Assembly (NCBI GenBank): GCA_009602725.1
Contig: WELB01000010.1
Coordinates: forward strand, 22,234-57,005
Direction of reading: 5' to 3'
DNA: 34,772 nucleotides
From: Spirogloea muscicola
Taxonomy: Eukaryota > Streptophyta > Zygnematophyceae > Spirogloeales > Spirogloeaceae
Part shown: piece by piece, positions 1-10,600 of the stretch
Numbering within the stretch: the first letter of the stretch is position 1
Layout: each line of letters starts with the position of its first letter
The notes under the pieces: model-generated
What the model saw: the letters and a program-made list of their open reading frames with translations, nothing else
Databases searched by the model: none
Told to the model about the DNA's origin: nothing
Program-made: the position numbers and the translations under genes

Positions 1-590
1 GTGCATATCCCAGACTCGCTATGTTCTCGAGTAGGGTATGGAAGCGAGGACCCAAGCAGCCGAAAGTGTCGATTGCGGCCGGGAGGAGGTGGTCACTGCG
101 GGGGTAGTCTGAGTAGTGTCGGAGCTTTTTCTGCTCAGCACCTCCCACTGCGTGGCCAGCAATGTGTGTGGAAGCCGAACTCTTGTATGCCTCAGGGGGG
201 GGGGGGGGGCTGTGGGGCGTGGAGGTGCGCTTGAAAAGTAGGCCAAATCGAGGTAAAGCACTGATCATGCAAGTGCAAGGAGTGGGGCTACTTCAAGGAG
301 AGAAGGCGCGCGGTGCGCATGAAGTGAGAGGGTGGCAGCTTTCAAGCCAATTCATTGTTTAGGCGAGAACGAGTGCATGAAAGAGAAAAGGTGCGCGGAG
401 TGCTTGAAATGGAAAAGAAGCCAATTCAAGCCAATACATTGTTCAGGCAGAATTTAGTGCAGATTAAACAAGGCTACATAGTATGGAGACCTAAAGCAAG
501 GTGCTTAAGGTGACATTAAGTCCCCACGGGTGAGCACAAACAAATCCGACAAGCCAACTTGAGGAGCTGGAGCGCCGCCACGAAAGCCGG
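1..590. other. No recognisable gene; left flank
   Basis: I see no supportable gene here. Open frames are short, overlap on both strands and have no family signature. A homopolymer of about 14 G begins near 196. The text around 290-440 has loosely repeated purine-rich phrases (gaga, gaaaag, 'ccaattcaagccaat'), which suggests old degraded repeat DNA. Confidence 0.5.
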
Positions 591-599
591 AGGCAAAGA

Positions 600-1125
600 A
601 AAAGATCGTGTATTAGAAAGAAATGTAGGCCAAATGGCCAGGTACAAAGGCAAAGGGAGCAAAGAAAATGACAGGAAGCGAGGGATGAGTGAGCGTTGGC
701 TGGCCGAAGCCAAGCGCTGAGGGCAATAGTGGTCCGGGGCGGCGGGGGGGATGGGCCGGGCACGGCGGCCCGAGCAGCTAGCCGCGTGGGCGGCCTGCGG
801 AAGCGACAGGGCGGGCGCATGCCCACCTCAGAACATTCATTCAAGGCCTTGCTCCTTTTCCAACATTTCTGACATAGCTTCTTCAGGCCCCTTCGTAGCT
901 GCTAAGCATTTTTGGCCCCTTCGAACTTCTGTCACTTCTTTTCGGGCTGGCTTTTCGCAGCCCTTGCCCCCATTGGGAGTGCCACTTCTCCTTTTTAGTA
1001 AACTTCATGTTTTGACCCGTGGTTATTGAGCGGGTCAATCTGCTGTAGGTTACGGAGATCTTTAGATGTGCTTGCCTTTGTACTTGGCCATTTGGCCTAC
1101 ATTTGTTTCTAATACACAGAAATTA
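600..1125. repeat. Inverted pair of a short dispersed repeat
   Basis: The segment at about 600-655 is the reverse complement of about 1070-1120. Both carry the phrase 'tggccatttggcc' (or its complement), followed by a 'tctaatacac'-like end. The same phrase recurs at about 33796-33845 and 34211-34262, so this is a dispersed family, not a local palindrome. Between the arms, 885-992 is the reverse complement of about 34345-34446 near the other end of the window (shared 'ttttcgggctggcttttc' and its complement). No coding function is visible. Confidence 0.7.
1012..1038. repeat. Stem-loop repeat, copy 1
   Basis: An 8-bp perfect inverted repeat, TTGACCCG...CGGGTCAA, encloses an 11-base loop. It is followed by 'tctgctgtagg' and then the 'gtgcttgcctttgtacttgg' tail. 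The same stem-loop with the same tail occurs at 33735-33761 and 34155-34181. The stem is exact in all three copies while the loop varies (ttatt, ttgct, ttact), so the stem is the constrained part. Confidence 0.75.
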
Positions 1126-1296
1126 CTTTTTCCAAGAGATGGCTACGGAAGTCCAGCAAGGCATGATGGGTTGGAAGGAAGAAAGTGCCCGCCCCTAGAG
1201 AAGAAGCCCATAGAGAAGAGGGGCTGGCAAAGCCACCCAAAAAGAATGGACAATGTTCAAAGCCAAAGAAGGAAGTGCCGAAAAAGGACTACACTA

Positions 1297-1328
1297 CAAA
1301 GTGCAAGACGGTGTCGTCTTGCACTTTG
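1297..1328. repeat. Perfect 14-bp hairpin with 4-base loop
   Basis: CAAAGTGCAAGACG at 1297-1310 is exactly complementary to 1315-1328, leaving the loop gtgt. It lies in non-coding repeat DNA. It is one of several unrelated perfect foldbacks in the window; see 15371, 28914 and 32172. Confidence 0.8.
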
Positions 1329-1448
1329 CAGAGGGAGATGCAGATGAATGCTCAGTATCCACGTGTGAGCAACAGCAGCACTGAGTGGGGAGTGATTGGT
1401 TCCCGCCGCACGCGGCCGCCCAACAACAGCCCCCTGGTCAGGCAGCAG

Positions 1449-1632
1449 CTGAAGAAAGTGCTCGCCCATTGAGGATAGGGGCTGGAAGTCCGCCCAAAAA
1501 AGAATGAACAGAGTACGAGAAGTGGGCCAGGGGAAGCGCTAAGGGAAACAAGCACACAAGGCAGCTACGAATCACTCAGTAACCCCTGCTAAGCAGCCGC
1601 AGATCAGAGATGCCAGGCTCCTGGAAAAAGAA
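1449..1632 (+). repeat. Short modular repeat (hairpin-core family), copy 1
   Basis: This copy begins 'gaagaaagtgctcgcccatt', then has a GGGGCTGG hairpin arm (the second arm is degraded here), 'aaaaaagaatgaacagagta', a 'ggggaagcgctaag' block, 'tcactcagtaacccctgc' and 'cagatcagagatgc'. Other copies are at 3636, about 4097-4345 (reverse), 23700, 23936, 24358 (reverse) and 34545. This copy stops at 'ctcctgg' and is joined directly to the retrotransposon 3' end that starts near 1637. No open frame is shared between copies, so I read it as a non-autonomous element. Confidence 0.8.
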
Positions 1633-1636
1633 ATGT

Positions 1637-1988
1637 GGCTGCTGATATCATAGAATCGGCTGTAAACTGCCAGCCAGATGCATACAGGTGTTCATGACGG
1701 AGCCAAAGGCTAGGCAGACAGGGCGCCCTCAATACCCCCGTGTCAGCAGTAGGAAGTCAGATGAGCTGAGGGGAGGAAGAGCAACCCCGCTGCGCAAACC
1801 AGAGGCTGCTGCAAGGGCGCGACCAGCCCGGCGATGCAAAGCAATCGCCTGGGGCCGCTGTAGGCACATAGACAAACGCATTCGGTAGCAGGACACAAGA
1901 CCCGAAGGCACCGAGCCACCGGGAAGGGCTGCACCCTGGTCCCGGCGCCGCTGGTCAGCTTGAGAGGCCAGCAGCGAATGTGTGAAGC
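1637..1988 (-). mobile_element. Solo 3' end of the non-LTR element (352-bp tandem unit 1)
   Basis: 1637-1978 is nearly identical to 1989-2330 at a fixed offset of 352 bases. The shared landmarks are 'ctgctgatat', 'gttcatgacggagccaaagg' and the end 'gaggccagcagcgaa'. Unit 2 runs on into retrotransposon coding sequence, whereas unit 1 stops after the untranslated part. Unit 1 therefore looks like an extremely 5'-truncated copy, or a 3'-end duplication, lying on the 3' side of copy A. Open frames inside it are not gene evidence. Confidence 0.75.
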
Positions 1989-3809
1989 GGCTGCTGATAT
2001 TAAAAAATCGGCTGTAAACTGCCAACCAGATGCATACAGGTGTTCATGACGGAGCCAAAGGCTAGGCAGACAGGGCGCCCTCAATACCCCCGTGTCAGCA
2101 GTAGGAAGTCAGATGAGCTGAGGGGAGGAAGAGCAACCCCGCTGCGCAAACCAGAGGCTGCTACAAGGGCGCGACCAGCCCGGCGATGCAAAGCAATCGC
2201 CTGGGACCGCTGTAGGGACATAGACAAGCGCATACGGTAGCAGGACACAAGACCCAAAGGCACCGAGCCACCGGGAAGGGCTGCACCCCGTTCCCGGCGA
2301 CGCTGGTCAGCTTGAGAGGCCAGCAGCGAAAGTAACGAGGACCACCGACCCCCGTAACACCCATGGATGTCCATGGCCAGGGGGTAAATGGTATCACCCG
2401 CCGGGTGGTCCTTGTACTTGTGCAACTTCTTCCGTTCGGCCACCTTCACGACATAGCCGGTCTCAGAAGTAATGGGGCCCTTCGTCCGGAAGCTGTCGGT
2501 CAAGACGACGTCCATGAGGAGCCGCTTGCCACCTCCCAGGGGGACGCCAACCAGATCGACACGCCTCGTCCGAGGGACCCCGTCGCGGAGTTGGACGGGC
2601 ATCACCCCGGTGCTCTCCAACGCCACTTGATATCCCGCCTCCTCGACGATGCCATACATGGCGTCACGTAGGAGGTTGTGGGAGCCCATGCGCTCATTGC
2701 CTCTGGCACACCTGAGCATGTGGTCACCCATGAGCAATGCATCATGCTCAATAAGCCCACATTCACATTGGGTCACACCCCTGCCAAGCACAGGATTGGT
2801 AAGCCAAGGCCGCAGCGCATAGTATCGCAAAACAAAGCATTTTCCATCCACAAGCCCGCATGCAAAGGCAAAGCGCGGAGCCACTCAGACGCTCCCAGAG
2901 ATGAAACAGATAGGAGCCGAGCCTGGCCTCGAGCATCCCCTTGGAGGATACGCCGGAGATGCTCCAGTGGTTGCTCGTCTGCAGCACGGGAAAACCGCGA
3001 TTGAGCCTTAACATCAGAAACGTCAGCTCAGGCAGAAAAACTACAGGCTCATTCACCAGAGGCGGGCATGCGGCGGAGAGGTCCTGTTGGCATGCTTTGA
3101 GAGTCACTTGGAAAGGCAGACTCCCCTGAACCACGTTACAGATGTGAGTCGCCAATACACGACGTTGCTCAAGGAGGGATCGTCCAGAAATGGACGGAGC
3201 CACTTGAGCCCAGCAGCCAAGGTGCGCTGGTCTGCATAAGCGGACCAAGGGGCGACAACCAAGCCCACCGTGGCGTATGGGCAGCGTACATTGCACCAGT
3301 GCTGCTGGAGACTGCTCTAGGAGTGGGTGAGCAATCGGATCAGCAAGGCATTGCTGAAGCTTGACATCAATGGATGCATAGATAGCATCCAAGCTGACCG
3401 AAAGTGGGACCGTACGCAGGAGGTAGCACGGCCGCTGTGCCACACTCCTGGTCAAAATGGCCACTGCCAACTGAGAGTCTCAATGGCTGGGGAGCTCTGG
3501 CAGGACCTGCATGTATCCTTGGAGACGAGCAAGGACAGCACCCTCCGAGAAAGACGGGTCCCCTAGTGGCACTCCCAAGATCCTCAAGCCGCCCTCTGGA
3601 GTCTGACTAGATGTCGGCAACGAGGGGAAGAGGGAAAGAAGAAGAAAGTGCTCGCCCATTGAGAATAGGGGCTGGAAAAGCCAGCCCAAAAAAGAATCAA
3701 CAAAGGACGAGAAGGGAAAGAGGGATGCCAATGGGGGACCAGGCAGAGCACTTAGCCGGATTGACCCCAAGCCCAAGATAAGCTGGTGCTGAAGCGTGCC
3801 GAAAGCTCA
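1989..3809 (-). mobile_element. Non-LTR retrotransposon copy A, 5'-truncated and decayed
   Basis: This is the minus-strand C-terminal part of a LINE-type polyprotein plus its 3' untranslated region. Near 2700-2770 it encodes a cysteine/histidine cluster beginning CECG and ending H-x3-C. Near 2500-2620 it encodes 'RRVDLVGVP' and 'LLMDVVLTD', whose spaced acidic residues fit the restriction-like endonuclease (PD-(D/E)xK type) at the C terminus of some LINE families. The segment at 2763-3776 matches the region downstream of the reverse transcriptase in copy B. Homology to copy B stops at about 3809, so the reverse transcriptase is missing, as expected from incomplete target-primed reverse transcription. 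Frameshifts and an insertion at 3636-3713 break the frame, so it is not functional. Confidence 0.8.
3636..3713 (+). mobile_element. 78-bp hairpin module inserted into LINE copy A
   Basis: Copy B reads continuously through the equivalent site ('ggggaagagggatgcc'). Copy A is interrupted there by a short form of the hairpin-core repeat. The insert is flanked by 'gggaagaggga' (3625-3635) and 'gggaaagaggga' (3714-3725), an 11-12 bp near-perfect target duplication. It contains the core GGGCTGG-aaaag-CCAGCCC followed by an A-run. This is direct evidence that the short family moves as a unit. Confidence 0.8.
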
Positions 3810-3998
3810 CAAAAGTGGAGAAGTGGAGTAGTGGGTCCCCTGGCCAGAGCCAAAGAGAGAAGCGCGGCCAGATTGACTGGTGGCTGGGAAAGGCCAGCCC
3901 AAAGGAATGGACAAGAACTGAAGGAGCCTGAGTGCGAACGACTAGGACTAAGACATCAGCCAGGGAACGCTTAGTAACCTGCCAGAGCCAGAGCCAAA

Positions 3999-4392
3999 GC
4001 GGCTGCTGATATTAAAGAATCGGCCTGTAAAGTGCCAGCCAGATGCATACAGGTGTTCATGACGGAGCCAAAGGCTAGGCAGACAGGGCGCCCTCAAATC
4101 TTCGTGCCGGCAGAGCCCTCGCTGCTGCCTCTGGCTCTGGCCAGGGGACCCACTTCCTCGAGCCTAGCATCTCCGACTTGCGGCTGCTTAGCAGAGGTCA
4201 CTGAGTGATTCGTAGCTGCTTTGTTTCTCTGTGTGCTTGTTTTTCTTAGCGCTTGCCCTGGCCCCCTTCTCGTACTCTGTTCATTCTTTATTGGGCTGGC
4301 TTTTCCAGCCCCTATTCTCAATGGGCGAGCACTTTCTTCAGTACCTCCGTGTCAGCAGTAGGAAGCCAGATGAGCTGAGGGGAGGAAGAGCA
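3999..4392 (-). mobile_element. 3'-end fragment of the LINE with an embedded reverse-oriented module
   Basis: 3999-4096 matches the LINE 3' untranslated region ('gctgctgatattaaa', 'gttcatgacggagccaaagg'), and about 4345-4392 matches its continuation ('gtcagcagtaggaagccaga'). Between them, about 4097-4345 holds a long-form hairpin module on the opposite strand, ending in 'ctttcttca'. LINE copy B carries a short form of the same module in the same position, while copy A has none there. Similarity ends at about 4392, 247 bases before the receptor kinase start codon. Confidence 0.75.
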
Positions 4393-4525
4393 GCTGATGG
4401 AGGTCGGCAGCCCGACGCCACGTCGGCACACCCTCTCCCCCGTCGCCGTGCGGCCCCTCGGGCAGACCTCCGGCGCGCCCCGCGGCACCCCCCCGCGCCC
4501 CCCCGCAGCCATGGCGCCCGCTGCG

Positions 4526-4526
4526 N
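4526..4526. other. Single ambiguous base (n)
   Basis: One undetermined base lies in the GC-rich stretch upstream of the receptor kinase gene. It is outside the predicted coding exons. Confidence 0.99.
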
Positions 4527-4638
4527 CCCGCGCTCGACCAGCTGCCCGGCCAGCTGCGCAACGCTCGCGCCTGCCTGCGCCCACAAGCTGCGCCCCGCGG
4601 CCGCGCGCCGGCAGCTGTGATGCCCGCCCGCAGTCAGA

Positions 4639-7600
4639 ATGAGGCGCCCCCGCGGCCTACCGGTCCGGCCGTGCCAGCTGGCGCTGCTCCTCCTCCGCTG
4701 GGCGGTGCTGGCGACGGGAGTTGCCGGCCAGCCCCTGCCGGCCCTCCCCGCCGAGGCCGCGGCGCTGCAGGTGGCCACCTGCACACCGCCTCCCCTCCAT
4801 CTTGGCTTGCCATCCCGCCCTCTCCTCCCCGCTCACCACTACCCCTCTCCCCCTCTCCCTGCTCTCCCCCCCTCCCTCTCCCTCTCTTTCCCTTGGCAAC
4901 TTCCTCCTCATTCTGGCTCAAGCCCGTGCCTGCCCACAGATGTAGATGTCCTTGTCGTTGTGACCAGTCATTTTGGCCCTCTGCCTCAGCTCTGCAAGGG
5001 CGATCCGTAGGGAGCAGGATGGTATAACGCCTTTCAGAAGAGCAAATGCAGACCTGTCCCTGAGTCGCCGTCTGCCCACTGGCGTTGTCAAAATGCAAGT
5101 CCTCACGTGGCCTTCACGGTCACCCGCATGACTGGCTGTGGCGCCCAGGCATTTGGAAAGGTGGTGGGCATAAATGCAGGCAGTGTGGAGCGGTGGCCGG
5201 CACACACAGACCCTTGCCAGCGGCCGTGGCCAGGCATCACGTGCAACGGCAGTAGCGACGCGAATGGAGCGGCCGCCGCGCACGTGGTGGCTGTGTGCCT
5301 CAGTGGCGTGCCTCTGGGCGGGTCGCTGGCGGGCGCCATCAGTGCGCTAACTGCCTTGCTGGCGCTCACCATTCTCAAGCTTACTGCAGCGGGCCTCACC
5401 GGCAACACTCCCTGGCTTGACATTCTCCAGCTGTCCAGCCTCCGTGTGAGCCCAGGATGCTCACCCTCATCGCTACGGCCACTGCTGCAGTCACTGCCGC
5501 ACGGTTGCTGCCGCCAATGGCGCTGCTTGCTGACAGCAGCCATTGTGCTGCATACAGTCGCTGAATCTGAGCAGCAACCAGCTGGAGGGCGTTCTACCGG
5601 GCTTCCTTGCACTCCCGCACCTTGAGGTGCGTGCCCCCCACCTGCCCGCCTGCCGCCACACCTACAAGCCCCACCTGCGGCTGCTTGCTCAATTGCTTGC
5701 TGCTGCTGCTGGCGTGCTGGCGCTGGCGCAGGCGCTAGACGTGAGTGGTAATCGGCTGGCCGGAAGAGTGCCTGCTGGCCTCTCCCTGCTCTCGAGCCTC
5801 ACGGTTCTTTCCTTCTCGTGGTATGCTTGGCCCCGTCTGGCCACCACAACCAGTGTTGTCACTGTTGCCACCGCAGCTGCTGCTCCTGCTGCGCTGCTGG
5901 CCTCTGCACCTGCTCTCGGTTGAGGAGCTCTAGGTGCTTATTGCTGCAGGAATGCAGGCATTGGGGGGCCATTGCCGCCGTCGCTGGGCCAGCTCGGATC
6001 CTTGCAGCGGTTGCGTGCGGCCAGCTGCAACATCAGCGGTAGTGTGCCAGCAGCACTCTTTCCTCGCGGCTCGCGCCTCGTGGAGCTCGATCTCTCCTCC
6101 AATCGCCTGGCGGGGCCGCTGCCCACATCGCTGGCCAATGCAGAGGGCCTCATCAATCTGCGTCTCCAAGGCAATGAGCTCAGTGACGCCATTCCACCAC
6201 AAATTGGCGGACTGCTGCACCTCGGCAACCTTGAGCTGCAGGTGCCTCCTCCCTCTTTCCTTGAGCCAGTTTCTCTTCATAACCAGCAAGCTCGAGCTAA
6301 AACTATTCCTATACTCAGCCCTGTTTGCGCCGAACTGTGCTCCTGCCTCATTGAGCTAAAGGCGAGTCTGCTGTTGAAGTGCACAGGGTAACCGCCTGAC
6401 TGGCCCGCTGCCAGTGGAGATTGCGGGCCTTCCACGCCTTGCTACACTGGACTTACGCTTCAACGATCTCAATGGCACCATACCTCAGGTATTGGCACCC
6501 CTGCAGCCTTCTCCTTGGGAGCAGCCGTAGGAGCTGCGGCGCGATGCAAGCTCTCCGGCACTGCCATGCTGACTTGCCAGAGGGTGAGCATGCAGGGCTT
6601 TGGCAACCCGGCATTCAGTCTTTCGCAGCTGCTGCTCGGTCACAACAGCTTTTCTGGTTTCATCCCAGGTGCTCCATCAGAATTATGCTCAACAGCGCTG
6701 CCAATGGTTCTCCAATACAGTGCGCTGCGCACGAGCAATGCGCAAATTACCTGACAATTGATCCTTGCTGCATGGGCGGCAGTCAACCTTGGATCACTGT
6801 CGCGACTGGCGACGCTGGACCTGTCTCACAATGCCCTTATTGGCACCATCCCGAGCAGCCTCCTCGGGCTCGGCGCTGCCAATGCCGCACCTGTGCAGGT
6901 CCGGCCAGCCCTGCATGTCGACCCAGCTGATTTTGCGTGCCAGTCAGGGGCTGCTGCCGCTGTCGTGAAGCATCGTGGGCTGCTGGTCATTGTTTGACTG
7001 CCAGGCGCTCCTTGATGCGCTTGGCTACACAGCTGGACCTGGCATTTAATCTGCTTAATCTGTCGAGCGCGGTCAACAGTGGCCTTGCCCAGGCTGCAGC
7101 CTTCAACTGCGTAAACGGATCAAGCACCACGTGCTTGCGCTCCTGGGCTCCCGGATTATCGCTTGGCTTCGCTGTCAATGCTGGCGGCCTGGTTCACATG
7201 CGCCAGTGCTTGACGGCAAATGAGCCAGCCTGCCAACCGGCATCGCCGCTCATCTTCAGCGCAGACGACACCTTAAATGCCTCAATTGGCGTGGGCACGA
7301 GTGCTAACATGGACTGGGTGTTGGAGGCCAGCGGCAAGCGCGGCATGGTCGCATCTACGACACGCGCCATTGAAGGAGCTGCTGACAATGTGCTGTACCA
7401 GACATGCCGCATCTCGTCAGATTACCTGGCATACTGCGGGCTGGGGCTTGCCCGCGGCGAGTACGAGGTGCGGCTTCACTTTGCAGAGATCATAGTCGCC
7501 GCACGTGGCCTTCGTGTATTTGATATTATCCTGCAGGGCGTGGTCGTGGCTGCCGGACTTGACATTGTCTTGTCCGCGGGGGGGCCCTTCCGAGCTCATG

Positions 7601-10600
7601 TGCTTACTTTCAATGCTTCTGTGAATGGTACCAATCTTCTGCTTTTAGCTCTGCTCTGCCCTGCTCTGCTTCAGACACTGAACTTCTACAGAATCAACAT
7701 ACCATCTGCTGCACATTTGATCTTGGCTAGCCAGAGGCAGCTGCATCTGCTGAGTACCTCTCCCTGAATTCATCGGTCAGCGACTGGGCTGACCTTGCTG
7801 CCACAGCAACTGCTGTGCTGATCATTGCCATTGTCATCCAGATGGGCTGCTCTGTGTGGAGCTGTATGGGAGGGGCAGGCACGAGGAGCTGCCGGATGGT
7901 GGCCTCTCTGGCCCAATAATCTCAGCTCTGGAAGCGAGCCAGCTCACACCATTTCTGCCGCCGCCATCGCCGCCCCCGCAAGGCCCGCCGCCTGTCGCAG
8001 ACAAGTCCAGCGCAGGGCAGGTGGGCAGCGCCGTTGGGCTCACCATTGGCGCTGTCCTAGGGCTGAGCGCGGCAGTCTTCATCTTTGTCTTCATTCGGCG
8101 GAAGCGCAAGAGCAAGCATGTGAGAAGCCTCTGCTGCAGGCCAGGCCCCAATGTCGCCGTGTTCTGCCTCCACGTGCAATTGCATCCGGTTTAGAGGCTA
8201 CCTTGCATGGTGGCGGGCCTTGTAAAGGTGCCCTACCATCACATACATGAGCATCATCACCTACTTCCATCAATCCCGTGAGCATGGAGGAACCATCTGA
8301 AGAGCTGCATGCTCCAGCTGGGCAGGATGTTTCGTCTGTGCTTGAGCTTGGTACACGGTGCATTGCAGATGGAGAAGCATGGTAAAGGGGACATTGGGCC
8401 AACCTTCTACTCCTTCAAGGAACTGAGAGTTGCCACTGACAACTTCAGGTGCTCTTTGGATGCTGACCAGCTCAATTTTGGTGCTGCTTGATGCCAATTA
8501 TTTCCATTGTGACTGCTTGGTCTGTGGGGTTGCCATCAAGCCGAAGTGGGAATAGTCTTGACTGAAGTTCACCAAGCAGTCCACGAGGGCAGGAGCCAGT
8601 GGACAACCCTCAGCAGAAGCTTTTGATGAGCCTTGCTTTGCCAAGTTGCTTGAAGTCTAAAGCATCCTTGGAATAGCTCACGGTCTTGCTTCACGGTCAC
8701 ACTTCTGACATTGTCATGTCAATCCCTCCCTCCAACCTTGCCCACCACTGGCACGGCTGCTCAGCGAGCAGAACCTGCTTGGGGAAGGAGGCTTTGGTTC
8801 AGTGTACAAGGGCGTGCTGCCAGGCAAGCCCAAGACGGTGGTTGCTGTAAAGTTGCTCAAGCGACCAACAGCAGCGAAGCGCAGCGAGCGCAACCTGATC
8901 GTAGAGGCCCTTCGCAACGAGGTCCTAATCATCTCGGCAGTTCGGCAGGTCTGTGACCATGAGCCTCAACCATCTTCTCAGCTGCGCCTGACGGTCGCAG
9001 TATGTTGGTCGTAGCCCACTCCATCTGATGGATGGCATTCTCACCTTTGAGCTGCTGCAGAGGAACCTGCTGCGGCTGAAGGGGTGCTGCTTTGACGGCG
9101 AGAGCCCCATCCTCGTTTGCGACTTCATGCCGCGGGGTTCACTAGACCACCTGCTGGCTACCAGCACCCTCAGCTGGCCGCTACGCTTTAAAATTGTGCT
9201 CGGCATTGCCCGCGGCCTTCAATACCTGCATGAGGACTCACCGTACCGCATCATCCACCGTGATGTCAAGGTGCGCCTACCACTTTTGTGCTCGCAGGCA
9301 TTACAGGCATTTGTCCCGCTGCCTACTTTCGCCTGCCGTGAGATGCGATCTGAGTTCATCAAATGGTAAGGTAGATAAAATTACTGGATCAATGAAATTG
9401 TTAGGGAATACAGATTGTAGTATTGGATCTTTTGGGTATTGATTGCTCCTGCCCGTCTCCTACTTCACACATGGTTAGTCTTTCGACAGATTTATTGTGC
9501 ATTGAATGCTGTCAAGGTCTCTTCTCAATGGTGTGCCTGATTCGAGATGAGCTCTTGACTATTTATGTAGTATAAGTAATCGCTAACCAACGAAGTCTAC
9601 AGACCCAGTCGATGATCTCAACAGAGGATGTAAAATGCACGTCGTTGATATGTGGAAAGCAAAACCTTGCCTTGGAGAGATTCCTTGAAGATATGTATTG
9701 ACTCTGATTCAAGTGCTTTCAAGCTCTAATCCAATCGGAACAATATAGGTCTGGCTTCTAACCCTTTCTGTGCTTGCTATGTGGATGCTGGCCAATCTGT
9801 CTTGGTCACTGCAGCCTGCGAACATACTTTTGGATGAGGATTGGACACCCAAAATTGCTGACTTTGGCCTGGCGAGGCTCTTTGGAGAGACAGAGACGTT
9901 GGTCATCACTTCCATCATGGGCACCCGTGGATACGTTGCTCCAGGTATGGCCCTCATCTGTGAAGCGGGAGGCTTGTGCTGCATCGCCTCCTGTTCTGGA
10001 GCATATTCTCATAAGAGCTGAGGGCTGACTTTATAGCCACCTGCTTTTGCTTAAGTAGCCATGGGCAACCCCCAATGAGCCATTTTGTTGCTGCCTGTCT
10101 TGCAGAATATGCACTGCAGGGGCAACTGTCAGACAAGGTCGACGTGTATAGCTTTGGTGTGGTGCTGCTGGAGCTGGTGAGCGGAAGGCCGCCCGTTGAC
10201 CATGCGAGGGCGCCTGATCGTGTCCTGCTTGTGGACTGGACGTGGGCACTGCTGCAAGAGGGTCGGCTCGCAGACATCCTGGACCGTGAGCTGCATGGAG
10301 ACTATGCGCCGGACGAAGTTGTGCGTGCTGTCCTGGTGGCTCACTGGTGCACGCAGCAGAATCCTCTCTTGCGGCCTGCCGTCAGCCAGGCGCTGCTCAT
10401 GCTCACTGGCAAGGTGGGCATCCCTGACCTTCCAGCACGCCGACTCTTTGACGAGCTACCTGATGTACCCAACCCATTTGCCGGCGACTTGTGGAAGTCA
10501 CTCCTGTCTGCCGATCTCTCGAGCATGCGAACATCCTTCGATGCTGGTGCTGCGGCTGCAGATAGCTCAGGTTCTGGGTATCACACTCATGCTGCAAATT

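Noticed and set aside
1-362. Short overlapping open frames at the left edge
   Set aside because: Glycine/arginine-rich translations of GC-rich and poly-G sequence, present on both strands at once, with no domain or splice support.
4338-5098. Long minus-strand frames rich in A, G, P and R near the receptor kinase start
   Set aside because: They are antisense shadows of the GC-rich 5' end and of exon 1; the plus-strand model has a signal peptide and continuous phases.
8286-8368. Possible extra exon of the receptor kinase ([13 protein letters not shown])
   Set aside because: Its only donor would leave an intron of about 17 bases before the next exon, and reading through it reaches a stop.
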